Below are positions 46,797 through 57,557 of a stretch of 64,000 nucleotides of DNA, piece after piece. The translations under genes were made by a program, and so were the position numbers. The notes below the pieces were generated by a model. It was not told the DNA's origin, ran no database searches, and was given only the letters and a program-made list of their open reading frames with translations. The first letter of the stretch is position 1. Every line of letters starts with the position of its first letter. Origin of the DNA: Akebia trifoliata (Eukaryota; Streptophyta; Magnoliopsida; Ranunculales; Lardizabalaceae); NCBI GenBank assembly GCA_017979445.1, contig CM030717.1:13006086-13070085 (forward strand). The letters run 5' to 3'.

Positions 46797-48390
46797 TGTA
46801 GACATCCCATTTTTACACTCGCCTGATTAATCAACTCGTCAACCCAATCGCAGCAGTTCCCAATGATGGATGTTTATTCCAATGCATTATTTTGTTACCA
46901 GATATGTTTCAGAAATCCGGATGAGGTATCTCGAACTGACAAAACTTTAGAAACCACACTACGCTAGGAAAATACAACCCGAGAAACATAGAAATCATCA
47001 TCTTGCAGACCAAAAAGAAGCTTCACAATAAAAATCACTAAAAATGACCAAATTACCAAAATACCCCTAACATCAAAACAATCCTACAGCCTATGTTACA
47101 ATTAGGAAAACTCATTCAAACACATAAAATAACAAATCGAAATCAAATAAATCATTTCGTCAATTTTCACAAAATTCGACAAAATTATGAAAATGCCCCT
47201 CATAAAGTTCACGACCATTTCATACAAAAAAATTCATAAATGACAAAAACCAACATTCCCATTGAATTCCTTATGAAAAATTGATTCCAAAACATCTTGA
47301 AACATTGAAAAACGACTTAAAACGTAAAAAGTCCTTTCCGAGGGTAAAACGATAATTTTACAACTTTAATAATTAAAATTTTTGAAATTAATAAACAAAT
47401 CATTAAATAATGTAAAGTGAAACATTAAAGTCAATCAAGTAAGACTAAAGTCAATCTTAAAGTCAATCAAGTAAAACTAAAGTCAAGATATTAAAAGTCA
47501 ACCAAGAATGACTAAAGTTAAAGTATTAAAGTCAATCTCATAAGACTAAAGTCAAAACCCTAAATCAAACCCTAATCTAAACTAATCAAGTCAAACTCAT
47601 AAGAATAAAGTCAAAACCCTAAATCAAAACCCTAATCTAAACTAATCAAGTCAATTTCATAAGATTAAAGTCAAAATCCTAAATTGAAACCCTAAAGACT
47701 AAGTCAATCTCATAAGACTAAAGTCAAAATCCTAATTAAAACTCTAAAAGAAACCCTAATCAAACCCTAATGCTTCTAAAAAACTTTATAAATAGGAGCC
47801 TCCACACCCTATTTTCGTATCAAAGAAAAAATCCTAGAAAAAGTAAGTGAAAAAACCTCCACAACCTCTCCAAAACCTTAATTTTGGAGCCCCAACTCCT
47901 TACTTAACACCCATACTTATATTTTAGCCTGAAAAACATCTAGAAACCTTTCAAAAATACTCTAAAATTCATAACAAATTCAAAGCATCCAAATCCAAGA
48001 AGGAGATACCTTGCCTCGGAGATCAGAAATCAAATCATGAGACAGAACGAAGTAAGGAGTACGGTACAAGGAGCAGTTTCACCAGATCTGAGGGAATAGA
48101 ACCTTTGCGTATCGAAGGTAACATTTCTATTATTTTTTATCTAGGTTTTGCTATTAGCAATGTAGTCTTATTTGGGATAAGTAGAGACCGGCACTGGCCG
48201 GGCGGGATTGGTGCCTAACACCTTCCAACCCCGTAATGTGATCCCCGGATTCAATTTTTCTGTAGTAGATTAGTCTTTTATCCGTTTAAAGTCAGTATTC
48301 TGTTCCTCGACCGTAATAACTAGGTGGCGACTCCCAAACCTCAAGGGTCAAAAGTGGATCCACGCACCCCGCGGATCGAGGATGCTTTCA
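46797..48390 (+). repeat. E2 3' LTR
   Basis: 1594 bp, TGTAGACATCCC to GATGCTTTCA, followed by gacat (target duplication). Compared with the 5' LTR it lacks one short repeat unit near 47440. Confidence 0.93.
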
Positions 48391-48920
48391 GACATCGCCA
48401 TATTGTTGAAACTGGCATCACTCTCCTTCATCACTCCTCTTTACCTCCTTCGTTTTGGTCTCATATTTTTCTTACTGCAACTTACTTAATCAACCTCCTT
48501 CCCACACCTCTTCTTGACAATAAATCATCATTTGCCATTCTTTTTGGTGACTCACCAATTATCTTAAGCTGCGTGTGTTCGGTTGTCTATGCTACCCACG
48601 GTTACGTCTCTACTCCTGCCACAAACTTGATTATCACTATTGTCCATGTGTCTTCCTTGGCTATTCACTCACTTAAAGTGCCTATAAATGCCTTGATCCA
48701 TCAACACAACGTATCTTTCATTCTCGTCATATCGTCTTTCATGAGTCTGTGTTTTCTTATCCTTCATATTTTCCTTCTCCTACGCAAAACCCTATCTCAG
48801 GTACTTGGTTCCCCACCCACACTGATGTTTGTGTTCACATACCAGTCTTTCATGGCTCACCATCATTTGGGTAGCCTACACTTCATCCTATTTTGCCTTC
48901 ATGCTCATCACATTTGCTGA
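48391..48920 (+). pseudogene. Copia integrase, continued (E4), right of E2
   Basis: Starts inside the RHIVETGITLLHHSSLPPSF block that E2 interrupts, then WSHIFLTATYLINLLPTP and '[15 protein letters not shown]'. The later part drifts out of the family pattern through a frameshift. Confidence 0.85.
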
Positions 48921-48969
48921 TTATTGCTGATGGTTCATCTCCCTCGCTTGTAGCTCCTACACTAATATC

Positions 48970-49900
48970 TACATCTCTTGCCACACCACCAGCCACCTTC
49001 CCACCTACCTGCATCACCTATATCTTCAAATGCTCCTCATGACCCGCCACTTGAACCTGAGCCTATACGACTTCCTTTCCCATCTTCTCAGTTGGTCGAA
49101 TCACCCAATACTTCACACCGCACTCATTCCATGACCACTAGAGCTCAACATAACATTGTTAAACCCAATCCCAAGTATTTGAATGTTACTACCAAAAATA
49201 ACATCCCACCTTCACTTGAGCCAACTTGTGTCACACAGGCCTTACGTGATCCTAAATGGCGTAGTGCCCTGTCGAAAGAGTTTAATACTTACTCTACAAT
49301 GGTACATGGGATCTAGTTCCTGTCACTCCTCACAAAATCTCATTGATTGCAAATGGGTGTTCTGTGTTAAATACAAATTGGATGGTACAATTGACTGTTA
49401 CAAAGAGTGACTAGTTGCGAAAGGTTTTCATCGACATCCAAGCATTGACTATACTGAAATATTCAATCTGGTTGTCAAACCCACCACAATTCGGATTGTG
49501 TTTAGCCTTGCTTTCTAACACAATTGGCAAATTCATCAACTTGATGTCAACAATGCCTTCCTCCATGGCTTACTTTTGGAGGAGGTATATATGTCTCAAC
49601 TACCAGAATTCACTGATTTGAGGTTTTCTTCTTATATCTGTAAGCTTTGATGAGCTCTCTATGGCTTCAAACAAGCACCTCAAGCCTGGTACCACGAGCT
49701 TAGTTCATTTTTACTCTCTTATGGGTTCATTAATGTCAAATCCAACACATTATTATTTATTTATACTTGCTATGATGTTGTTATCTACTTCTTTGTATAT
49801 GTTGATGATCTTATTGTTACAAGAAGTCATGACAACCAAATATCTCATTCCATTAGTGCTCTCTCACATCGGTTCTTTATAAAAGACTTGGGATTCCTTC
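48970..49900 (+). pseudogene. Copia reverse transcriptase (E4)
   Basis: 48978-49316 holds a Pro/Ser/His-rich linker and the RT start TQALRDPKWRSALSKEFNTY. 49345-49408 reads DCKWVFCVKYKLDGTIDCYK in another frame. Later phrases are [40 protein letters not shown] and the catalytic FVYVDDLIVT at about 49792-49821. At least three frame changes and several stops separate them. Confidence 0.85.
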
Positions 49901-50800
49901 ACTACTTTTTTGGTGTTGAGATCATTCACACTCCCCATGGATTATTTCTTACTCGACAAAAATACATTCGTGATCTTCTCGTTCGAACTCACAAGGATGG
50001 CACTAAGGAGGTTAGCACTCTACTTCCAACAAATGACTCTCTTGTCCTTCACGATGGTTCAACTCTAGTTGATGCAACCAAGTATCGCAGTGTAATCCGT
50101 GTTTTACAGTATCTCAATCTCACACATTCAAACATCTCTTTTCTTATTAATAAACCATCCCAATTTATGCACAATCCTATTGAAATACATTGGACAATAG
50201 CCAAACGCTTACTTCCGTATTTCAAAAATACCATTTTTCATGGGTTATTTCTTCAGCGAAATAAGCTTTTATCTCTCCATGTATACTCTGATGCTGATGG
50301 GGCAGGCAACCTTAATGACCATACATCTACAACTGCCTCTATTGTGTATCTTAGTGAAATCACATCTCTTGGAGTTCCAGCAAACAACATTCAGTTGGTC
50401 GCTTCTCAACTACAGCTAAGTATCGTGCAATTGCCTCCACCGTCACTGAACTCTCTTAGATTCAATCCTTACTTCATGAGTTTGGTGTCAGTCCTTCTCA
50501 AACTCCAGTGATCTACCGTGACAATGTTGGAGCTAATTATGTGTGTGCAAATCCTGTCTTCTATTCTCACATGAAACACATTGCCATCGATTTTCATTTT
50601 ATTTGTGACAAAGTCTTTCAAGGCGCACTTTGTGTTTCTCATGTAGCTACTACTGATCAACTAGTTGATATACTCACCAAGCCTCTCTCTCGCCAACAGT
50701 TATCTCTTCTTCATCACAAGATTGGTATCTCCAATGGAAGCACCACCTTGCCGGGGGGGGTTGGGCATGTAAAACCTAAGTCATCCAAGTCATCAACAGT
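49888..50800 (+). pseudogene. Copia RT end and RNase H (E4)
   Basis: 49888-50511 is the longest clean stretch of E4: FLHYFFGVEIIHTPHGLFLT, RQKYIRDLLVRT, then TKYRSVIRVLQYLNLTHSNI and the RNase H phrase LHVYSDADGAGNLNDHTSTT. A frameshift near 50425 leads to 50508-50790 with YRDNVGANYVCANPVFYSHM, KHIAIDFHFICDKV and DQLVDILTKPLSRQQ, the copia polyprotein end. The catalytic Asp of YSDAD is kept. Confidence 0.88.
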
Positions 50801-51032
50801 AAAACCTAAGTCATCCAAGTCATCAACATAGGCTAAATAAGTCAACCCATTTGATTCCAGCTACATATGCTTAATTTACAGATTTGTTTCCTTTATCTAT
50901 GACTATTTTTAGTTAGGATATATTCTGTTTTGATTTACATTGATCTTGTAAATGTTGTAAATTTGAAAATATGCATCACAAAAGAATAATCAAAATTAAG
51001 ATTTTCATTCAAAACAATATTCAGAATCTTTA
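50768..51032 (+). repeat. E4 3' LTR
   Basis: TGTAAAACC start. It begins with a 30-bp tandem duplication (50769-50798 and 50799-50828) absent from the 5' LTR, which accounts for its greater length. Preceded by a G8 run and ttgggca as polypurine tract. Followed by atgaa at 51033-51037. Confidence 0.88.
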
Positions 51033-51037
51033 ATGAA

Positions 51038-51299
51038 ACTGATTTTTTTTTTCCTCTAAATATATGAAAAGGATTTTGTTATTGTAAATGAATTAAGCGA
51101 CTCATGCATAAAAAAGTAGAAGAGTAATGAGAAGTTTGTTGTGCAACTTCATTCCCAAATGAAACTCTCTTTGAATCATTATGGAAAAAAATTTGGATTC
51201 AACACGATAAATATTTTTCAAATTTTTTATAATTATGTACTTTTTTACTTGAACGTTTATGAATTATGAGTAGATAAAGAATAAGAATAATGATAAATT
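51038..51299. other. Intergenic, nothing recognised
   Basis: AT-rich host sequence between E4 and a family A MITE. Confidence 0.5.
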
Positions 51300-51493
51300 G
51301 ACTCCCCCCTGACAAACTCCCCTCAAATTCTCCCCACTTGGTTGTGCGTAGAATCATAGATTTTTTTCCTTCGGGGTACACAACTGCACATATTTATGGG
51401 GATGTGCAGTTGTGTATCTTGAGGAGAAAAATATATGGTTCTACGCACAGCCTCGTGGGGAGAGTTTCGAGGGAGTTTGTCAGAGGAGGAGTT
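51300..51493. mobile_element. Foldback MITE, family A copy 2
   Basis: The left arm actcccccctgacaaactcc, ggttgtgcgtagaatcatag is the imperfect reverse complement of the right arm (tatatggttctacgcacagc, gggagtttgtcagaggagga). The shared core is acacaactgcacat. Same family as 5684-5879 and 60908-61084. Confidence 0.75.
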
Positions 51494-52940
51494 AGAAAAC
51501 CACGACTCAAAGAATAATTATCTAATTAGTACACAAATAATACATGAGATAAATAAAAAGGTCAAAACTATTAATCAAGTAAACAAACTAGTTGCATTCT
51601 TCACTCCTATCATTCACATATTTAGGAAACTTCCTAATCTTATTAAGATTCATTATGCAACTTTAAATGCTGTAAAAAAATTCTCAATTATGGATGAACT
51701 GTGAGATCGACTCAAGATATAGATAAAAATCATCTGAACATGAGCTGGGAGAACAATTAATGAAGCCCGCCAAGTTCTCCAATTTATCAATAACACTAGG
51801 GTATTACTAATGCTTGTCAATTATATGTTAATTCTCGTATTTTAAAAAAAAATAGAACAAATTTAAAACTATGAAAAACAAAAAATTTCTAAGAGCTAAT
51901 CACATTATTAACATGAAGCTTTATAAATGTGAAGCAAAGAATATGTTACTTAATCAAATATGATTTCCACCTAGATTCCTTTTCAAAAAATCTAGAGAGG
52001 AGGAGAGAGAAAGGATGAAGAAATTGATCTACTTGTAGATAACCTTGGACATTAGATGACAGGTAGCAAAAGTTATAGTAAAGTCGTGAAGTATGAATGG
52101 AGAAAAATTAAAGAATGTGTAGCCGTGCAAAATTCAGATAGAAAGAAAATTAATTTAAAAAGAAATAAGTCATTGTTTTTAATCCCTTTTAACACGATTT
52201 TTTTTTTTTTTGTTTAATTCAGGAAATGAATAAATAGTAAATGAAACGTCAAAAAACAAATCAAGACTTTCTTCAAGTACATGAATTGAATGGCCATTTG
52301 AATTAATTCTTATATTATTCAAGGAATTCATTAATTATTCAGAAAATCGGTAACTATAGGCCTCACCATTTTCATCCAATTTAACAAATAATTCACCCCT
52401 ATAGCCACCACTAGCATCATGTTCTCCATTATTAGTTTAAAGTTAGATTTTGAGAAAATCCTACCCACCATTGGTAAAGAGAGATAGAAAACAAATACCC
52501 AAAATCCTATTAAAAGGTGGGCCTATTATTGTGTTTTGTGTTCATGTTTTACACTAAAGATTTGCTCATCAACCAAGCCCCTTTCTTTTGATAATCCAGA
52601 CTAAAACATTAGCCTAACCAACAATAGCCTAGCTCATTGCTAATCTTTTACCCATTATTTAAGGTCCAGGTCCCTTTACTTGGCTCCCAACGACTTAAAT
52701 CCAATCGGTTACGCCCATTTCAAAAGAAATAAAAGCGTGTTAATAATGAAAGGCCTTAACAACACCAAGATTGAGCCCATAAAAAGTGGAATTGAGACCA
52801 TTTCAAGCCGAAAGAGACATTAACCCATAATCGAACCCCGTGAATAGTCTATGAATATTGAAGTCCTTTTAAGGTCCAACAGATGCCATTTGATTGTTTC
52901 TTGTAAGGAAAATGCTGAAGAAACATTCAAATTGACATTG
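51494..52940. other. Intergenic, nothing recognised
   Basis: AT-rich. The ORF at 51435-51704 overlaps the MITE and has no family features. A 14-base T tract at about 52199-52212 is the only simple feature. Confidence 0.5.
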
Positions 52941-52944
52941 TTTC

Positions 52945-53062
52945 ACACACTGCTGAAGTGGATGTGTGTACAGTACCATAGATGATGTGGATGTGTTTAC
53001 AGAACCATAGATGTTCATCGATACGAGTGAGAAACAAGCATCACTCGTATCAAGCATCTATG
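52945..53062. repeat. Family B MITE relic
   Basis: Contains two near-identical direct copies of gatgtggatgtgtktacagw, accatagatg (52968-53008) and then cactcgtatcaagcatctatgg in inverted relation to accatagatgttcatcgata. Resembles the core of 11602-11755. Confidence 0.5.
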
Positions 53063-53099
53063 GTCAGTCGGAATCTCGGTTGAATTAAAATTTTGAAAA

Positions 53100-53560
53100 G
53101 ATCCTCATTAAGTTTAAGAGGGAACTCTTGATGAACTATAGGTCCCCTTCTTTCATCTATATTTAAATGGGATGGCATCCCTATTAAAGAAACATAAAAC
53201 TGGAATAGTTGAAGGCTTTGTGCTAGAGACGAGGTGATCTCCATCAATCACTGAAAACCCTAGTCGTCCCAAGCGTAGAGAGAGTAGAGAAGTTGAGTCT
53301 AGTAATCAAAGAGAAAGTGAATCAATCTGATTCACAACACATGGGATTTTGGATATCATTTTATAGCTTTTATATTGCTTGGCTAAACGATTCATAAAGG
53401 TTTTCTATTTCTTGGCTAATCGATACAATGGCACAAGGTACGCTTTTTATTAACCCAAAGATTAGGATTCACATGTTTGTTGGAATTTTTGAGATATATA
53501 GGAGTTCTATTGATCCTGTATAATTGTGATTAAAGATTGAATGTTCATGTAGAATGGATT
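53100..53560 (+). repeat. LTR-like relic related to 5260-5570
   Basis: agagagtagagaagttgagt is followed about 150 bp later by aatggcacaaggtacg, with a similar order in the tail of E0 (agagagaaggtgagtct, then tatggcacaaggtaag). Probably a fragment of one LTR family. Its strand follows from E0. Confidence 0.35.
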
Positions 53561-53822
53561 TTGAATATAGAAAAATCTTACTTCACAGTAACTCAAAGTT
53601 TGGCTGGATCATCCAACATAGACCCCGGAAGATGGATCTCAAATAGGAAACAAACCTTCAATCTCTGGTTGAATTGTTCAATCCTTCAAATACAGTGCCT
53701 AGAATTTCGTTATTCGGTATATTTTGTTTCCATTCCTTCATTCCACTTCAGTTATAAAATCTATAAAGAGGCCAAATTATGAGTGGTAAAACAACAGACC
53801 TACCCCTTGCCTTCAAAAAAAA

Positions 53823-53826
<4 letters not shown>

Positions 53827-53853
<27 letters not shown>
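53827..53853. repeat. (TA)n microsatellite
   Basis: A run of about 13 TA dinucleotides. Confidence 0.9.
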
Positions 53854-54344
53854 CACTCATGATTCATCAATTCACACACACGAAACATGATGTATGACAT
53901 CACACATACTAGATAATTCCTGCAATTAAATTCAATGTTTGGCTTTTATATTTCTTCCTCACATCTTAAAACTGGAAAACTGACAATGTGCCTTCTCATA
54001 GTGATGCTCAAGAAGATCCAAAGCATCTAAATGGATTAATATGTGGTATATATGTGAAAACAGATCAAGTACCTGCAACCCATTATGAACCATTCTGCGA
54101 AATATCTCGACGGGCAGCCACAGCTATTTTTCTGAGAGTAAAACTTATTTTACTATTTTGCTCCAAACTAAAAAAGAGACTACGTAGGTGGTGCTTGGAA
54201 GATATTTCTTTGTAAAAACACTCCCACACTTGCCTAATAGCAGTTATGGAATGCAGGATACATAACATGATCAAAACAGAAAACAATGAAGCTTTTTTTT
54301 ATGGAAAATAACTAAATAGTGATATCAATGATAAGGGGAAAACA

Positions 54345-54518
54345 AACATTCAAGAACATCATTATCAAAGCCTTATCCCAAAGATGTGGAATCCACTAAA
54401 CTAATTTTGTTCCTCCATTTCACTTTGTCTAGATCCATCATGTCTTTTGTTATTGAAAGTATTTTCATATCTTTCACCATCTCTGAAGATGATTTTTTGG
54501 GTCTTCCACCCTCTTTGA
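54345..54518 (-). pseudogene. LINE (non-LTR) 3'-end remnant
   Basis: One frame reads KEGGRPKKSSSEMVKDMKIL and DLDKVKWRNKISLVDSTSLG before a stop. This resembles the C-terminal GRP(K/R)K...DR..WR..I...DP segment found at the end of many plant LINE-related reverse transcriptases. Only about 55 codons remain and no RT core is nearby. Confidence 0.45.
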
Positions 54519-54898
54519 ATATTTAAATATGAAAAGGAAAAACAGGAAAAAAAATAAAAAATAAAAAAAAATAAAAAAAATTCTACGTGTAATGATTCAA
54601 AACAATTAAGTTACGAAGTTCAGAATAATTTAGTTCTAGCATCCAGTGTAATATACATGGGATAATTTGGTATCACTACTAGATTCAGACGTAGATAACT
54701 TCAAAATGCTAAAATAGTTTCACGATTAGAAAAATAAATCAATAAATGTGTATTTTACAATGGAATTATTTTGATAAATTATGACCATTTGGTATTATAA
54801 ACCTCCAATCTTCACTTTTAGAGATAAAAGCATAGATTATAGAGCTGAAATGGAACAATGGATAGAGTTGGTCGTTGGACATGCCATCTGCACCATAC

Positions 54899-54976
54899 CT
54901 GTTTTCCAAAACTTGTTCTTGATTCAGCTCCCAATCCATGCTTTCTTCTTCGAAATAGTGTAGTTTCTCTCTAATC
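54899..54976 (-). other. Candidate exon (weak)
   Basis: Flanked on the minus strand by an AG acceptor (ttcacgag) and a good donor (AACAG followed by GTATGG). In one frame it reads REKLHYFEEESMDWELNQEQ with no stop. No family recognised; the exon could equally be chance. Confidence 0.2.
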
Positions 54977-55195
54977 CTCGTGAAAATATCTTATAATTAT
55001 CACAAGGACTTATTTGATGTAGATGCAACACTCTTAATATACCATTACAACAATTAGATCAAACAGACTAGAAACGCAATGCATGACAAATACACTTCTT
55101 TGTGATAGGTGTTTCTTAGCATAGAATAAAACTGATCCATGTACTAAACATGTTCAATTCAACTAAGAAAAAAGACAATATAAAAGTTTCCCTAC

Positions 55196-55253
55196 CAGTG
55201 CGCTTCATTAAGATCTTTTGTCCCTTACTAGCTTGAAAGCATGAAGCCGCAAT
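55196..55253 (-). other. Candidate exon (weak)
   Basis: A 58-bp stretch between an AG acceptor (tttattgtccaag) after a long pyrimidine tract and a GTAGGG donor. One frame reads IAASCFQASKGQKILMKRTG. It might belong with 54899-54976, but joining the two in this frame reaches a stop after about 18 codons. Confidence 0.2.
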
Positions 55254-55471
55254 CTTGGACAATAAATATGTAGTTATAATCAATTGATGAGTCTAAGGAA
55301 CAAGGGGAAAAAAACCCAAAAAAAAAAAACAAGAATTGAGAAGCAAATATAGTGCAGATGAAGTATGCAAGAAGGAACATAGAGATATATACCAAAGCAT
55401 CAGTTAGGCAAGGCTTTATCCATACCAACCAAGACATTCCACTTCTGGTGGGATGATGGAGCTTTTATAGT

Positions 55472-55687
55472 GTGAATACCTTGCATCCAAGGCATGTCAC
55501 TTGTTGTAGATCACTCCAAACTCCAGAGATATTTAGAGGAGTTCTGTTGAGGACATTCCGCATTCCATGCGTGAAGGGTGCTTATTTTGCCAAAATTGAT
55601 GTTGTTGCCAATGCTTTGGGATCAGAAAGCACAACGAACATTCAAATGAAGGTAATATATGCAAAGGTCGGAAAATTTAGCAAATAA
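55472..55687 (+). other. Candidate exon or short ORF, unrecognised
   Basis: Open for 71 codons. The stretch PEIFRGVLLRTFRIPCVKGA, YFAKIDVVANALGSES ends at a plausible donor (AAG followed by GTAATATAT). An upstream acceptor (acttgttgtag) is possible. Composition is protein-like, but no family is recognised and no adjoining exon was found. Confidence 0.25.
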
Positions 55688-55767
55688 TAAGGTATAGTCT
55701 CTTCATGTTTGTAAATCCATTTTTTTCTTACCCTAAGGTCATAGAGATATTATGAAAACACGACCAA

Positions 55768-56090
55768 CTTTTGACGAAATTACGAGTCCAGCTCATTGTT
55801 TGTTGTTATTACCAAAACGTGAACAGTAACAATATCAGTGGTTTTAAAGTGACAATTTCGCAGGTTTAAAGTGACAATCTTGCAGGTATCAAGTGACTAT
55901 GTCGCAGTTTTCGCTAATTTTAGTGAGATCGGCACTATACAAACCAGCGAGATTGTCAGTTTGGGGAGGGAAAACCAGTGAGTTTGTCACTTTAAACCTG
56001 CGATCTTGTCACTTGAAAACCCTGCTATTTCCCACATTCACATTTTGGGAATTAAAATGAACAGTTAGCCTGAATCGTAATTCGTCAAAT
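55768..56090. mobile_element. Foldback MITE, family D copy 1
   Basis: Left arm ttttgacgaaattacgagtc, then tttaaagtgacaatttcgca and ggtttaaagtgacaatcttg. The right arm is its imperfect reverse complement (tgtcactttaaacctgcgat, aatcgtaattcgtcaaa). The tttaaagtgacaat word is repeated in both arms. A relative lies at 59770-59990. Confidence 0.7.
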
Positions 56091-57395
56091 TCAGCTCATG
56101 AAATGGTAATTTACCCAAGGTTATAAGCAGCCTAATGAGGCACACCCTAATCTAGATGTTTTGAAACGTAATCAATTTGTGCAACATCCAAACCCTTACA
56201 ATAGAAGGAAGTCTAAACTCAAGCTTCATAATCAGAAAATATTCAACGGTAATCATAATTAGCCAGGCAAGAATTTTTTGATACTCTTCAAATGAATTTC
56301 TATCCCCAATCCTCATCAAAAGCACCAAACAGATTGTCAGCAGAAGCTTACATAATGCATAGTGCATAATGATTCCTTCTTCACTTGGACCACTCAAGTT
56401 ACACTTACAGACCTACGTTTTTAATTTATAATGCGATTGAATTGGGGTTTTATTATAAGAACCAAAATTGGGTTTACGGAGAGAATAACAAAACCAAAAC
56501 TATAGCAAGCAAACCTAATTAGAAAGATCCTAATAAACCTAATCAATTGACATTAACCCTAAAATCTTATAAAATATATATTGCACCACAGTTTTTCTAT
56601 ATTGTGATGAGACACACCAATAATTGGATTTCATGCACTTTTTCACATTGGATTTCATGGTCATCATATGCTCTATTAGATTCATTCATTGAAAAGCCAC
56701 AATCTCTCCATCAATAATATTTGAGACTTATATAAGAAAGGTAACCCTAAAAGCTGAAAGCCTTTCATCTTAGTTGCATTCAAATCAATACTTCCTTTCA
56801 ATGCTACCAACAATTACAAACATGCACAATCAACAGTTTCACTATTTAACAACATTCATGGTCAGAAGAACATAATTTATTTTTTATGTGCTAAGCAATT
56901 CTTCTAAAAAATCAAACATCCAAAATCCAAAAGAAACCTAAATAATAATGAATGCAAACAAAGATAATACTAGCTTTGACCAATGACGAGAACCCTTGTA
57001 ATTTAATTATCCAAAAAAGGAAATAATTAGAACAATATATGTATATAGAATGTAGAACATTTTACCCATATGGATTTTCTTTTCTTTAGAGGAAAATAAA
57101 AATGGATTTATTCACCAAAGTCCTAACCCTAATACATGAACCTATTAAAATGGGGAAAAATTCTTTCCTTTTAACCAAAGACTACAAGCCATTACACAAG
57201 GATCATACCTTGAGATCTATTTCTAACCAGTAAAGAACATTAATGTAAGAAGAACCCCGGAGCCAAAACCACGCTCTGTTGACACATGAATTCCATCTTC
57301 TTTTGATGGGGTGCAATCTCTTTCATCTTCAAATCCACACTTTTAAGGTCACAATTTGATGGAAGTGCTTGACTCAAAATATCGTAAAATTAAAG
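56091..57395. other. Intergenic, 3' of the ABI4-like gene
   Basis: AT-rich. ORFs such as 56152-56397 (minus) resemble nothing known. The end, near 57396-57412, has a short (GA)n run. Confidence 0.5.
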
Positions 57396-57557
57396 GAGAG
57401 AGAGAGAGAGAGCTTGCATGCAAGTATGTCTCCCTGTTCTTTGCGGTTCTTTGAAAGACATGAAGAGCTTCAACAAATAAATAAAACCCGAGTCAATTAG
57501 AAACCGGTCGATATAAGTTTGTAGAAAAGGATCAGAACCACATCAAAGAAGAAACCA

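Larger units (their letters stand above)
37357..48390 (+). mobile_element. Tat/Ogre-like gypsy retrotransposon E2
   Basis: 11.0 kb with 5' LTR 37357-38981, PBS, leader repeats, a deleted coding region, two 3'-UTR arrays, PPT (caaagaggggca, 46783-46794) and 3' LTR 46797-48390. Flanks aacat (37352-37356) and gacat (48391-48395) match at 4 of 5 bases, and the E4 integrase frame continues across when one copy is removed. Gag was not found. RT is reduced to its N-terminal fringe and integrase to the C-terminal half, so E2 depends on others for movement. Confidence 0.9.
30328..51032 (+). mobile_element. Ty1/copia retrotransposon E4, host of E5 and E2
   Basis: LTRs 30328-30565 and 50768-51032; exact 5-bp target duplication ATGAA at 30323-30327 and 51033-51037. 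The PBS matches initiator-Met tRNA (TGGTATTAGAGC, 30566-30577) and a G-run polypurine tract precedes the 3' LTR. Gag, protease, integrase, RT and RNase H follow in copia order. Subtracting E5 (plus its 5-bp duplication) and E2 (plus its duplication) leaves about 4.8 kb, a normal copia length. Reading continues across both insertion points. Stops and frameshifts occur in every domain. Confidence 0.93.
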
